From: CAYLLT01 sp964591605
GTDB taxonomy: Bacteria; Planctomycetota; Phycisphaerae; UBA1845; PWPN01
Assembly: GCA_964591605.1 (NCBI GenBank)
Contig: CAZQEN010000294.1
Location: forward strand, 1-10,060
Length of the DNA stretch: 10,060 nucleotides
Direction: 5' to 3'
Part shown: piece by piece, positions 1 to 7,394 of the stretch
Layout: each line of letters starts with the position of its first letter
Position numbering within the stretch: position 1 is the first letter of the stretch
Translations under genes and position numbers: made by a program
The notes under the pieces: generated by a model
Told to the model about the DNA's origin: nothing
The model's input: only the letters and a program-made list of their open reading frames with translations
Databases searched by the model: none

Positions 1-2423
1 CCCGTCGTCAGCTCGGTGACGCGCACCTCCGCCCGCCCCCACGGACTCGCCACGCGCGCCCTCGCCCCCTTCTCACTGAACACCCGCACCGACGTGACGC
101 TCCGCCCGTCCCATGCCGCGCTCACCAGGAAGGCCCCCGCCGCCCGCAGGTTGCGAAACCGCGCCGGCCCCAGGTTCCGCGTGCATGGAAACAGCCGGAT
201 CACCCCGCTGTAGCTCTGCATCATGCACTCGTTGAGCACGGCCGGCAGCGCCAGGTTCTCCACCCACACACCCATACGCATCATGAAGTCGAAATCCGTC
301 GAGTCGCGGTAGCGCCCATCGATCTGCCGCACGCGATCGCCCGCCACCCCCATCGGCAGCAGGCAGTAACGCACCTCGCGCTTGAAGTGCTCGAGATCCA
401 GCATCCCCAGCCGCGCCAGGATCAGCGGCTGATAGACCAGGTCGTTCCCCCCTTCCAGGCGCACCAGGCGCGCCGTGCGCCGCGCGATGTCAAGCTGATC
501 TTCCCGCAGGCCGATCCCCACCTGCTCCCCCGGAAAGACGGGGGCGAGCGTGACCGGGATGTTGTAGACCCATTCCGTCGGGGCATCGGCCACGTCGAGC
601 CACACCTCGCCGTACGGCCCCTCCGCCTTCGGATACGGCGCCAGATTCGAGCGGATCTCGCTCCAGCGCGACCGCTCCGACTCATCGACCCCCAGTACCT
701 GCGAAGCCCGCACCACCGCGTCCAGCAGGAACTCCGTCAGCGCCAGGTCCATGATGCAATCGCGGTTCAGGCGGAAATCAACGGTGAACCCCCAGTTCTC
801 CGGCGACACCGTGGGGATGATGTGATACCTTCCGTCGTCGCCCTTCTTCACATAAGCCGCCACGAACCGCGCCGCGTCCGCCAGCAGCGGATACACCCGC
901 CGCAGGTAGGCCTCATCCAGCGTGTAGAGGTAATGCCACCACAGGCTCTGCACCACCCACGGCGTCTCGCACACTTCGTAGCCCCACGGCGGCACCGGGT
1001 AGGGATTCACCTGGCTGGGCACCGGGTAGGCCGAGTGCGGAAAGTACGCCCCCGGCAGACCGAAATGGTCGCGGGCGAACGCCCGGGCCATGGGCAGCAG
1101 ATCTTCGCAGAGTTCGACATACGGCAGGTGCTGATCGACGTGGTTGCTCGAAAACACGCCCCAGAACACCTGCTGCGTGTTGTAGTTCATGTGGTAGTCG
1201 CCGTGCCAGGCGGTGCCGATCCGCCCGCTGCTCCAGTTGCCAAACAGGCCCGGCGCGACCTTCCCCTCGCGCAGGCAGCAGGCCAGGAAATACTGGTTAT
1301 GATACCAGATCCGCTCGAGCTCCCGATCCTCGAACTCGACCGCGCTGCGTGCCCAGAACCCCGCCCATCCCGCCTCGCTCTCGCGCCGCAGACGCTCGAT
1401 CGGGATGTTCGAGAGCCGCGCCGCCTCGCTGCGGGCGACATTCACATGATCCGCCCGGTCCCGCGGCGTCAGCAGCATCAGGTCCACGCGCAGAGGCTGC
1501 ACCGCCGCGGTGCGCAGGAACACCCGTGTCCGAGGCCTGGACCGGCCCGGATCCGCCGCGGCGTCCTCGCGATCCCACGAGCCCGCGACCCGGCCGCACA
1601 AGAAAAAGTCGCGGTCCTTGTCGCACGGCGGCGGATGCGGCGTCTGCTGCGTCGGCGCCGTTGCCGGAAACACCTGACGGCAGGTGAACTCGGAGAATCC
1701 GGCCTCCGCCGACGCCTCGAGCTCCGGCGCCGGAAGCTGCGCCGCCTCGTCCAGGTTGGGATAGTATGCGATGCTCACCACCGGCGCGGGCACCTGCGTC
1801 GACACGCAGATATGCCCCGTCGTCCAGTTCACGAAGCACAGAATCTCAAATCGGCGGACTGCCCCCCGCAGATTGTCGTGCTCGAGCTCGACCGTGAGCA
1901 TCCCGCTCGATGGATCGAGCACCTGCCTGACGAGTCGGACCGCCCGTGAGTCCCAGTGCATCCAGACGATGCCGCAGGGCCAGGGCCGCGGCCACGGCCG
2001 GGCGTACGACGAGCGGGTCTTCTGCGTGTACTCGCGCAGGAACGGGATATTGCCCTCCAGCGACCGCATATCGGGCCTGCCCTGCCGTTTCGCCTCGTCG
2101 CTCGCCCGCTCCCACAGCTTGAGCACTTCGCTGAACGGCACGACGTGCGCGGCGTGATCCTCGCTGACGCGGATGTCCCAGGCATCGAGTTTGCCGATGT
2201 GAAGCCCGAGTGCGTCCGGCCGAACGGTCACGCAGACGCCGATGTCGCCGTTGCCCAGCAGCATCCCCTCGAAGAAGCTCGGCGTGGGCTGGTGCCGCTC
2301 GATGCAGTGCCTTCGGGCGATGGCCACGGCATCCGGCCCCTCCATGTCCGCCGACCCGGCGACATTCGCACCCATGGCCGCCGCCGCCGTCGCCTGCAGG
2401 AATTCTCTTCGTGTGGGTTTCAT
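1..2423 (-). CDS. GH95-like glycoside hydrolase with Tat signal (C-terminus cut by window edge)
   Basis: The minus strand is open for 807 codons from an ATG at 2423 to the window edge. The N-terminus (MKPTRREFLQATAAAAMG) has the twin-arginine pattern T-R-R-E-F-L, so export through Tat is expected. Residues about 50-85 (LLGNGDIG, then LHIGKLDAW) match the N-terminal beta-sandwich of GH95 alpha-L-fucosidase-type enzymes. Further hallmarks of the (alpha/alpha)6 domain are a YHNQYFLACCLREGKVAPG segment, WHGDYHMNYNTQQVFW around residue 412, SPEN with Glu542, and LNECMMQSYSGVIRLFPC near residue 730. Asn413 and Asn415 match the two water-positioning Asn residues known from GH95, and Glu542 matches the general acid. 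The usual QIDGNFG segment, which carries the catalytic Asp, reads VWVENLALP here. The substrate is therefore uncertain: fucoside, galactoside, or a related inactive or new subfamily. The gene lies 38 bases after the ACT gene and probably shares its transcript. No clear Shine-Dalgarno precedes 2423. An in-frame ATG at 2453 would add ten residues but displace the Tat motif. Confidence 0.88.
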   Translation of the reverse strand, partial: MKPTRREFLQATAAAAMGANVAGSADMEGPDAVAIARRHCIERHQPTPSFFEGMLLGNGDIGVCVTVRPDALGLHIGKLDAWDIRVSEDHAAHVVPFSEVLKLWERASDEAKRQGRPDMRSLEGNIPFLREYTQKTRSSYARPWPRPWPCGIVWMHWDSRAVRLVRQVLDPSSGMLTVELEHDNLRGAVRRFEILCFVNWTTGHICVSTQVPAPVVSIAYYPNLDEAAQLPAPELEASAEAGFSEFTCRQVFPATAPTQQTPHPPPCDKDRDFFLCGRVAGSWDREDAAADPGRSRPRTRVFLRTAAVQPLRVDLMLLTPRDRADHVNVARSEAARLSNIPIERLRRESEAGWAGFWARSAVEFEDRELERIWYHNQYFLACCLREGKVAPGLFGNWSSGRIGTAWHGDYHMNYNTQQVFWGVFSSNHVDQHLPYVELCEDLLPMARAFARDHFGLPGAYFPHSAYPVPSQVNPYPVPPWGYEVCETPWVVQSLWWHYLYTLDEAYLRRVYPLLADAARFVAAYVKKGDDGRYHIIPTVSPENWGFTVDFRLNRDCIMDLALTEFLLDAVVRASQVLGVDESERSRWSEIRSNLAPYPKAEGPYGEVWLDVADAPTEWVYNIPVTLAPVFPGEQVGIGLREDQLDIARRTARLVRLEGGNDLVYQPLILARLGMLDLEHFKREVRYCLLPMGVAGDRVRQIDGRYRDSTDFDFMMRMGVWVENLALPAVLNECMMQSYSGVIRLFPCTRNLGPARFRNLRAAGAFLVSAAWDGRSVTSVRVFSEKGARARVASPWGRAEVRVTELTT

Positions 2424-2461
2424 TCGTCTCGCCGGCGCAAGCACCATCCCCATTCACGCGA

Positions 2462-2887
2462 TCACTTGAGCTTTTTGAGCACCCGCATCGCGCTTCGTGC
2501 ATCCGCGTCGCTGTCGAACGTCAGAAAGCAGACGCATCGCTTCCCGATCGCCGACGCCGACAACCCGCGCAGATTGATGCCCGCCTCCACCAGAGCCTGC
2601 GTCAGCCGTGCCCCCAGCGCCGGCCGGTCCGGTCCCTCCACGCGCACGCACGCTGGTATCTGGTTCTTGGCAAAGCACGCCTCCCGGGCGGCCTTCATCT
2701 GGCCGGCCCCGCGAATCGGGCTCACGAACAGCAGCCCCGCTCCCGGCCGGTCAGGGGCTCGACGGGCCAGCACAAACTCCAGATTGGCCTTCGCGCCCGC
2801 CAGCGCCGCCAGTTTCTCCGCCACTCCACCCGGCCGGTCCTCGATACCGACCGCCCAGATCTCCGCTCGCCTGATTTGGTAGGACAT
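2462..2887 (-). CDS. Tandem ACT-domain protein
   Basis: This is a cytoplasmic protein of 141 residues made almost entirely of two ACT domains. The first spans about residues 8-70, with the signature IEDRPGGVAEKLAALAGAKANLEFV. The second spans about 78-141, with VEGPDRPALGARLTQALVEAGINLRGLS and ending in MRVLKKLK. ACT domains bind amino acids or other small ligands between paired beta-alpha-beta units and usually control enzymes or transcription. No catalytic domain is attached, so this is a stand-alone ACT protein. The start at 2887 is chosen because GGAGG lies 7 bases upstream and because the domain begins directly after it. The longer in-frame extension up to 3211 is low-complexity and has no such site. 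The gene lies 38 bases upstream of the glycoside hydrolase on the same strand. A regulatory role is inferred; the ligand cannot be read from the sequence. Confidence 0.85.
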   Translation of the reverse strand: MSYQIRRAEIWAVGIEDRPGGVAEKLAALAGAKANLEFVLARRAPDRPGAGLLFVSPIRGAGQMKAAREACFAKNQIPACVRVEGPDRPALGARLTQALVEAGINLRGLSASAIGKRCVCFLTFDSDADARSAMRVLKKLK

Positions 2888-3379
2888 GTGACGACCTCCT
2901 CCCGGAATCTCGAGTGCCAACGCACCATCCGCGATACCGCCCTGCCGCCCGGCTCCCCCCGCTGCTGCAGACACTCTCCGAGTGCCGCCCGGGTCCGCCC
3001 CACTCAACACGACCTGGAGGCTTGAAATACCGTCTTGACACGGACCGCGGGCCAACCGTTCAGGACAACAGGAAGTGCGCGGACCAGACTGTACCGCGCC
3101 GGCGCACCGGCCCCAACTCCGGAGTACACCCAGCCTGCATGGGTCTGGCCATGATTTCGAGAGCGGGCGTGTCGGTCTCCCGGCGCGCCAGGACCGGCCC
3201 GGACCTGCCATGGGGGAGGGCCTCGCCGAGCTGAGTGCCTGCGCGAGAAGCGGTCAAACCATCAGACCCCCGAGGGTCAGGGAGGGGATGCTTCAGCGTG
3301 ATCACAGACCGCTTCCTTACGGCCGCACGGCTCTGATCGACCTGCACACACACGCTCTGAGTTGTACCCTGAAGGAAAC
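2888..3379. other. Intergenic stretch between the ACT gene and tRNA-Arg
   Basis: This stretch is about 490 bases. Apart from the ACT ribosome binding site I see no supported gene. Open frames here are rich in Arg, Pro, Gly and Ser with no recognisable domain. The promoter of the ACT and hydrolase unit should lie here, but no convincing -35/-10 pair stands out. The closest minus-strand match, a TATTTC hexamer near 3025-3030, lacks a well-spaced -35. A short inverted repeat at 3265-3278 (GACCC, loop CCGA, GGGTC) lies about 100 bases downstream of the tRNA in its direction of transcription. It is followed by a weak T-rich run and may be a poor terminator. Confidence 0.5.
2895..2899 (-). promoter_or_regulatory. 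Shine-Dalgarno of the ACT gene
   Basis: The minus strand reads GGGAGGAGGTCGTCACATG. The GGAGG core ends 7 bases before the ATG at 2887. This decides the start over longer in-frame possibilities. Confidence 0.75.
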
Positions 3380-3453
<74 letters not shown>

Positions 3454-4125
3454 GAAGCGGTCCTCGATCGGACCCGTCACGCGTCCTTCCCCGCCGAATT
3501 CTCGCACAGGGCCGTCCCCCGACCCCTCACCCGGACGACCCGACCCACAAACCGCAGGCCCTGACGCCCGAAGCCGTGTATCTCCCCAGCGCTCTTCCGC
3601 CCCGGAGACGACTCTCCGTCACCCCGGGCCCCCCGTCGCTCACCACTCCCCCTCCACGGCTCCCCCGCAACCCGGCCCCCCAAGGATAGCGACCCCAACC
3701 CCCACTGCCAAGACCATCCCCGCCTGAGCCACGCCGCCCGCACATGGATCCATGATTTCCTGCCGGGCCGCACTGCATTCCGCTGCGGGGAAACCCGTTC
3801 GCTCCCGCGACACTCGGCCTCGTTCCCTGTCAGTGATCCATTTGCCCCGACCCGTAAACGCCCGATCGATGCGCCCGACTTCTCTGTCGTGGCCGCTCGA
3901 CACCCCCTACCGCCAAGATCCTCTCCGCGGGAAAGACGTGGCGGAATCCAGAGACTCACGACCTTTTTTTCTCAAATCACACTGGGCGCAGAATGTCCTC
4001 TCATAACCCCAGACTCATTCCGTAAGTCCTTCCCCACTCAGAGCCTCTGATGTCTCGCCGTCACCCCTGAGCCATGGCTATTCTTCGGGGCGAGGCAGAT
4101 TCTAAAATTATTGCGTACTTTTCAC
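3454..4125. other. Non-coding, strand-asymmetric intergenic region
   Basis: About 670 bases separate the tRNA from the promoter of the plus-strand cluster. From about 3480 to 3730 the plus strand is very rich in C and poor in G. From about 3960 onward the sequence becomes more AT-rich, with a seven-T run at 3964-3970. The open frames on the minus strand translate to Gly, Arg, Ser and Trp-rich strings with no domain, as expected from the complement of C-rich DNA, so I call no gene. The tRNA promoter should lie just above 3453 on the minus strand, but I could not identify its hexamers. Confidence 0.5.
3648..3703 (-). other. Candidate G-quadruplex sequence on the minus strand
   Basis: Read on the minus strand from 3703 to 3648 there are six G-runs of 3 to 6 bases: GGGGG, GGGG, GGGGGG, GGG, GGGGG and GGGGG. 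The gaps between them are 2, 11, 2, 4 and 9 bases. Four consecutive runs are enough for an intramolecular quadruplex, although one loop exceeds the usual 7-base limit in any choice of four. It lies about 200 bases upstream of the tRNA on the strand that is sense for the tRNA. Any role is inference. Confidence 0.35.
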
Positions 4126-4153
4126 TTGCACGCAGAAGTCAATACGCTATGAT
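4126..4153 (+). promoter_or_regulatory. Candidate sigma-70-type promoter of the TPR/TSP3/RHS cluster
   Basis: A TTGCAC hexamer at 4126-4131 (consensus TTGACA) is followed after 16 bases by TATGAT at 4148-4153 (consensus TATAAT). It lies in the most AT-rich part of the intergenic region and points toward the three plus-strand genes. Transcription would start near 4160, leaving a leader of roughly 200-240 bases before the first gene. I see no other pair of similar quality before 4398. Confidence 0.5.
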
Positions 4154-4317
4154 GCCCTCCCATTCGGAGGCATGTTTAGTATCCGCCGGATCAGCAAGAA
4201 GGAATCTCGGCTGTCCACAGGCTGGTGCGATCCGCACGTCCCGGCTCGGGCTGCGCCAGGGGCCGCCGTCGGGTGACGGAAGTCCATCACGCAGACCAGC
4301 CTCGAGAAACCAACGCC

Positions 4318-4341
4318 CCAGTGTCAGCCTGTTGGCACTGG
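4318..4341 (+). promoter_or_regulatory. Hairpin in the 5' leader of the plus-strand cluster
   Basis: CCAGTGTCAG pairs with TTGGCACTGG across a CCTG tetraloop, giving a 10-bp stem with two G-U wobbles. A smaller element, GAGC then TTTTCG then GCTC, follows at about 4344-4357. Both sit directly before the candidate Shine-Dalgarno sequences at 4361 and 4383. No long T-run follows the main stem, so it does not look like a terminator. A role in mRNA stability or translation control is possible. It does not match a riboswitch class I can recognise. Confidence 0.4.
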
Positions 4342-4397
4342 ACTGAGCTTTTCGGCTCCTGAGGGTCCCAATGTGTCGTGATGGAGGACCGTTGCCA

Positions 4398-5861
4398 ATG
4401 GTGCTGCGACAAAAGTTCCCACCAGTTTTCCGCTGGATGTGCGTCACACTGCAATGGGAAGCGGCTCTTCTCACTACCTCGCCCCTTGCCTTCAGAATGG
4501 TCTTCTCGCACCAGTGCGGCTGCATGCTGCTACTAATCGGCCTCGCCCAACCTGCCTCGTCGGAGACATCGGCGAATGAGGTAGATTCAATCCTGCTTTC
4601 CCCCGAAGAGGCAAGTCTCAGACTCGACATTGCGGAATCTCTCGAGACTTCCGGCCAGTTCGATCAGGCGCTGGTCAATTACGAGGCCGTCATCAGAGGA
4701 GGAGTTACCGGTTTCCAATTCCAACGGGCGCTTTACGGCAAGGCGTCAACCTGCGTGAAGGCTGGTTGCACCATGGACGCCGCCGAGTCGATTCACCTCC
4801 TGACGTCCCGATTCCCTGACTCGAGCTTCACGACAGCGGCCGGTGTCCTCAAGGCGCAGCTGGATCAAGTGGATCCCGCGCCAGCGCAAGCACTTACGGC
4901 CAGCGAGTCGCAGGCCGCTGCAATGGTGGAGGGTGCCCGTCAGCAGGCCAGAGCCGGAGATCTCGATCAGGCGATCGCCACGCTCGAGTATGTGACCGGC
5001 AAGCACCCGGGCACGGCCTCCGCACTTCGCGCGAATGACACGAAGGGACATTTGCTGCTGAGGAGGACCCAACGGGCCGAAGCCATCACGGCCTTCCAGG
5101 GCATTTTGGATCAAGTTGCCGCCACGGCTCCCAAATCCCGCATCGTCCAGATGGCCAGAATGCGGTTGGCTGCCCTGTATCGCACGAGCAAGCGGACAGA
5201 GGACAGACGCGTAGCACTCGCCCATTATCAGGAAGTCGCGGCCGACCCGGAGTCACCCTTCATGTCGCAGGCCACGATGGAAAGCATCGGCCTGGAGATC
5301 GAGCTCCTGCCCTGGAGCGCGAGGCTGGCCAGGACGATCGCGCCCGAGCAGTGGAACCAGATCCGCCGACGCTGCCGGGCGGTGCTGGAGCTCCCCGAGG
5401 CCAGACCGGCAGACAGGATCCGTGCCGACCTCTTCATTCTCGAATCTTATGCGTGGCAAGGCGACTCGGAGTCGGCCGCGAATCACGGACTGCAGCTCCT
5501 CGGCAGATATGACCCGCGGCAGTTCCGACAGGAAATCGCGACCGTACGGTTCTTCCTCGGCGAGGAATTGCAGAAACTGGAGAGATTCCAGGAAGCCCTC
5601 GACCAGTTCCGCCAGGTCATCGCCGCTTATCCCATCGAAAACGAGATTTGGCCCCGTATGGATCACCTGCCGCGGACGCTCTTCAGAATCTGGGAATGCC
5701 TGCGGCGAATGTCGGCACCAGAATCAGAAACCACCGCGGCCGCAGAAGCCCTGCGAACCAGGTTCCCCCTGTCTCCGTACGCAGAACACATCCAGATCGT
5801 GACTCGCCAGGAGAAGCGCGCGAAGTCACGCGCAAAGGAGGTGAAGGCCGATGCACGCTAA
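4398..5861 (+). CDS. Exported TPR-repeat protein
   Basis: From the chosen start this is a 487-residue protein. A hydrophobic stretch near residues 41-50 (MLLLIGLAQPASS context) probably acts as signal peptide or membrane anchor. The remainder is helical repeats of the TPR type. Clear units are DIAESLETSGQFDQALVNYE, ARQQARAGDLDQAIATLE, KGHLLLRRTQRAEAITAFQ and FFLGEELQKLERFQEALDQF, and weaker ones bring the total to about eight. TPR arrays bind other proteins. Units ending in FPDS or YPIE resemble the periplasmic YbgF/BamD style, so envelope scaffolding is likely; no enzymatic motif is seen. The start is ambiguous. ATG 4398 has GGAGG 10 bases upstream and ATG 4371 has GAGGG 5 bases upstream. 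ATG 4497 would give the most conventional short signal peptide but lacks a ribosome site. It is the first gene of the plus-strand cluster and its end overlaps the next gene by 11 bases. Confidence 0.8.
   Translation: MVLRQKFPPVFRWMCVTLQWEAALLTTSPLAFRMVFSHQCGCMLLLIGLAQPASSETSANEVDSILLSPEEASLRLDIAESLETSGQFDQALVNYEAVIRGGVTGFQFQRALYGKASTCVKAGCTMDAAESIHLLTSRFPDSSFTTAAGVLKAQLDQVDPAPAQALTASESQAAAMVEGARQQARAGDLDQAIATLEYVTGKHPGTASALRANDTKGHLLLRRTQRAEAITAFQGILDQVAATAPKSRIVQMARMRLAALYRTSKRTEDRRVALAHYQEVAADPESPFMSQATMESIGLEIELLPWSARLARTIAPEQWNQIRRRCRAVLELPEARPADRIRADLFILESYAWQGDSESAANHGLQLLGRYDPRQFRQEIATVRFFLGEELQKLERFQEALDQFRQVIAAYPIENEIWPRMDHLPRTLFRIWECLRRMSAPESETTAAAEALRTRFPLSPYAEHIQIVTRQEKRAKSRAKEVKADAR
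5834..5844 (+). promoter_or_regulatory. Extended Shine-Dalgarno for the TSP3 gene
   Basis: AAAGGAGGTGA lies 6 bases before the ATG at 5851, inside the last codons of the TPR gene. It is complementary over all 11 bases to the canonical 16S rRNA 3' tail. It suggests strong, partly independent translation of the second gene. Confidence 0.75.
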
Positions 5862-7299
5862 ACGACTATTCCTCGCTCCATGCCTGACCACCTGGTTACT
5901 CTTGACACCACTGGCGAGCAGAACTGAGGCAGCTTGCCCGCAGGGCTGCCCGATACCCCCCTGCCCGGAGTACCGGCCGGGGGATCCGATGCTTATTCTC
6001 ACGACGGCTCTTGCGGCCTGCCGTGTCCGGGAAGCCCAAAATCCATCTGGAAGCGATACCTGGACGGCGTCCGACTGGGCGGGTTTCCTGGGATTTCAGG
6101 TGCTTCCCTCTTCGACAGACACGGATCTGAGAATCAATTACAGCTACTCACAGGACGCGTCCTGTAACTGCCGTCTGGTGATGGAGGAGACTTTGGTGAG
6201 CGGTCTCGTGAACGGGGCGATGGTGATCGACTGGAGCTTTGTCGGCGCCGCGCCCAATCTCACAGTTGCCGGGATCTATCGCCTCAAGGCCCACATCTGG
6301 ACGGAACATGTTCCGCCTGAGCCGGACGAGTGCTATTTGGCCCCCTGGTTTGACGAGCAGGAGGAGCGTGTCTTCACCCTGAAGGTCGTCGATTGCCTCG
6401 GCACAGACCTCGACGGCGATGGCGTCGGCGACGGGTGCGACAACTGTCCGGCGCTATCGAACGCCAGTCAGGAGGATCGTGACGGCGACTTCGTCGGCGA
6501 TGCCTGCGGAAGCGTCGTTCGATACACCGTAGAGTGGGGCGGCGACAATCGGGCCGATGAATACGAAGAATCCTCCGAGTTTCCCCACTTCATCCGCGGC
6601 ACTTGTTCCGTCAATCCCACGTTCGAGGTGGGTGACGTCATCGACTGGAGCGTCGTGATCGAGGTTTATGGCACCCACTTTCATCCCGGAGGGCCGGGTC
6701 ATGGCTTACCGGCAGCAAGCATCGCTTGTTTCCAGTTTGACCTGGAACTCCACGAAGGCGACGCCAACGGTCCACTTGTTGAAATCGGCGCGGGGTCGGC
6801 CACCTCGCCCGGCTGGTTCAGCAGCATCAATGATGGCGACGCCGACGGCGGGAGGGGGCCCGATCCGCTGGAGTTCGCTGCTTTCTCCAGCGCCTTCGCT
6901 GTGGACGGAGACGGTCGCTCGGGTGGGCGTCTGATCGATCCACCCGAGAACGGCGGCCCCGGCTTGCTGCTGGCTCAGTTGCCGTCCGTCGGCACCGACC
7001 CTGAGAACCAGGGAACGCTCCGCGGGCTCGGCGCCTGCCTTCCTCCCAATACCACCCCGATCTACGGCATCGGGCTCGCAGAGTGGATCCTCCCCAACTG
7101 CTCCGCCCTCGGCGTGGTTCCGGTGCTGGAGGGCCAGATCAACACGTCCGGACTCGATCCGGGTGCTTATACGCTGGTGGTGTCCGCGGATCGCAGCACC
7201 TCGCTGGTCGCTGTCTGCTCCAATCCCATTAGCCCGTGTACCCCGTCGGCGAATGTCGTCCACGCCGGCACGCTCACGTTCAATCTCGTCAGCCCATGA
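5851..7299 (+). CDS. Secreted protein with thrombospondin type-3 calcium repeats
   Basis: This 482-residue protein begins with a classical Sec signal peptide (MHAKRLFLAPCLTTWLLLTP, with cleavage probably after TEA near residue 28). The mature N-terminus is Cys-rich (ACPQGCPIPPCPEY). Residues about 60-180 form a beta-rich domain. Residues 186-218 are a short run of thrombospondin type-3 repeats: DLDGDGVGDGCDNCP, then DRDGDFVGDACG. These are Asp-rich loops with paired Cys that bind calcium. Residues 219-482 form a second beta-rich domain of unrecognised family with sparse Cys, including VGDVIDWSVVIEVYG and ACFQFDLELHEGD. It ends near LDPGAYTLVVSADRS. There is no PEP-CTERM or LPXTG anchor at the C-terminus. 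The gene overlaps the TPR gene by 11 bases and is followed after 95 bases by the RHS gene, so one transcript is likely. Extracellular location is well supported; function is unknown. Confidence 0.82.
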   Translation: MHAKRLFLAPCLTTWLLLTPLASRTEAACPQGCPIPPCPEYRPGDPMLILTTALAACRVREAQNPSGSDTWTASDWAGFLGFQVLPSSTDTDLRINYSYSQDASCNCRLVMEETLVSGLVNGAMVIDWSFVGAAPNLTVAGIYRLKAHIWTEHVPPEPDECYLAPWFDEQEERVFTLKVVDCLGTDLDGDGVGDGCDNCPALSNASQEDRDGDFVGDACGSVVRYTVEWGGDNRADEYEESSEFPHFIRGTCSVNPTFEVGDVIDWSVVIEVYGTHFHPGGPGHGLPAASIACFQFDLELHEGDANGPLVEIGAGSATSPGWFSSINDGDADGGRGPDPLEFAAFSSAFAVDGDGRSGGRLIDPPENGGPGLLLAQLPSVGTDPENQGTLRGLGACLPPNTTPIYGIGLAEWILPNCSALGVVPVLEGQINTSGLDPGAYTLVVSADRSTSLVAVCSNPISPCTPSANVVHAGTLTFNLVSP

Positions 7300-7394
7300 C
7301 CACGCAAGCCAGTCGGCCGCCGCCGCAGAATCGGGTCGACCAGTGATGTGATCGCGGCGTCTTGAGTGCCCAGCTGAGAACCGAGGCAAAGGAT

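Noticed and set aside
387..1949. A 520-codon open frame on the plus strand
   Set aside because: It lies antisense to the GH95-like gene. Its translation is Arg, Pro and His-rich with no domain, while the minus strand shows consistent family motifs across the same bases. It is a by-product of high GC.
1956..3025. Overlapping plus-strand open frames of 270-310 codons
   Set aside because: They are antisense to the hydrolase N-terminus and the ACT gene, have low-complexity Arg/Pro/Ser composition, and show no recognisable fold.
3743..3754. A 12-base perfect palindrome, CATGGATCCATG
   Set aside because: One or two such palindromes are expected by chance in 10 kb. No second copy or flanking operator structure was seen.
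3477..3959. A minus-strand open frame of 160 codons upstream of the tRNA
   Set aside because: Its Gly/Arg/Ser/Trp-rich translation follows from the C-rich plus strand. It has no ribosome site and no domain.
3964..3970. A seven-T run as a possible terminator
   Set aside because: The preceding sequence forms only a weak stem with a large loop, and no plus-strand gene lies upstream to terminate.
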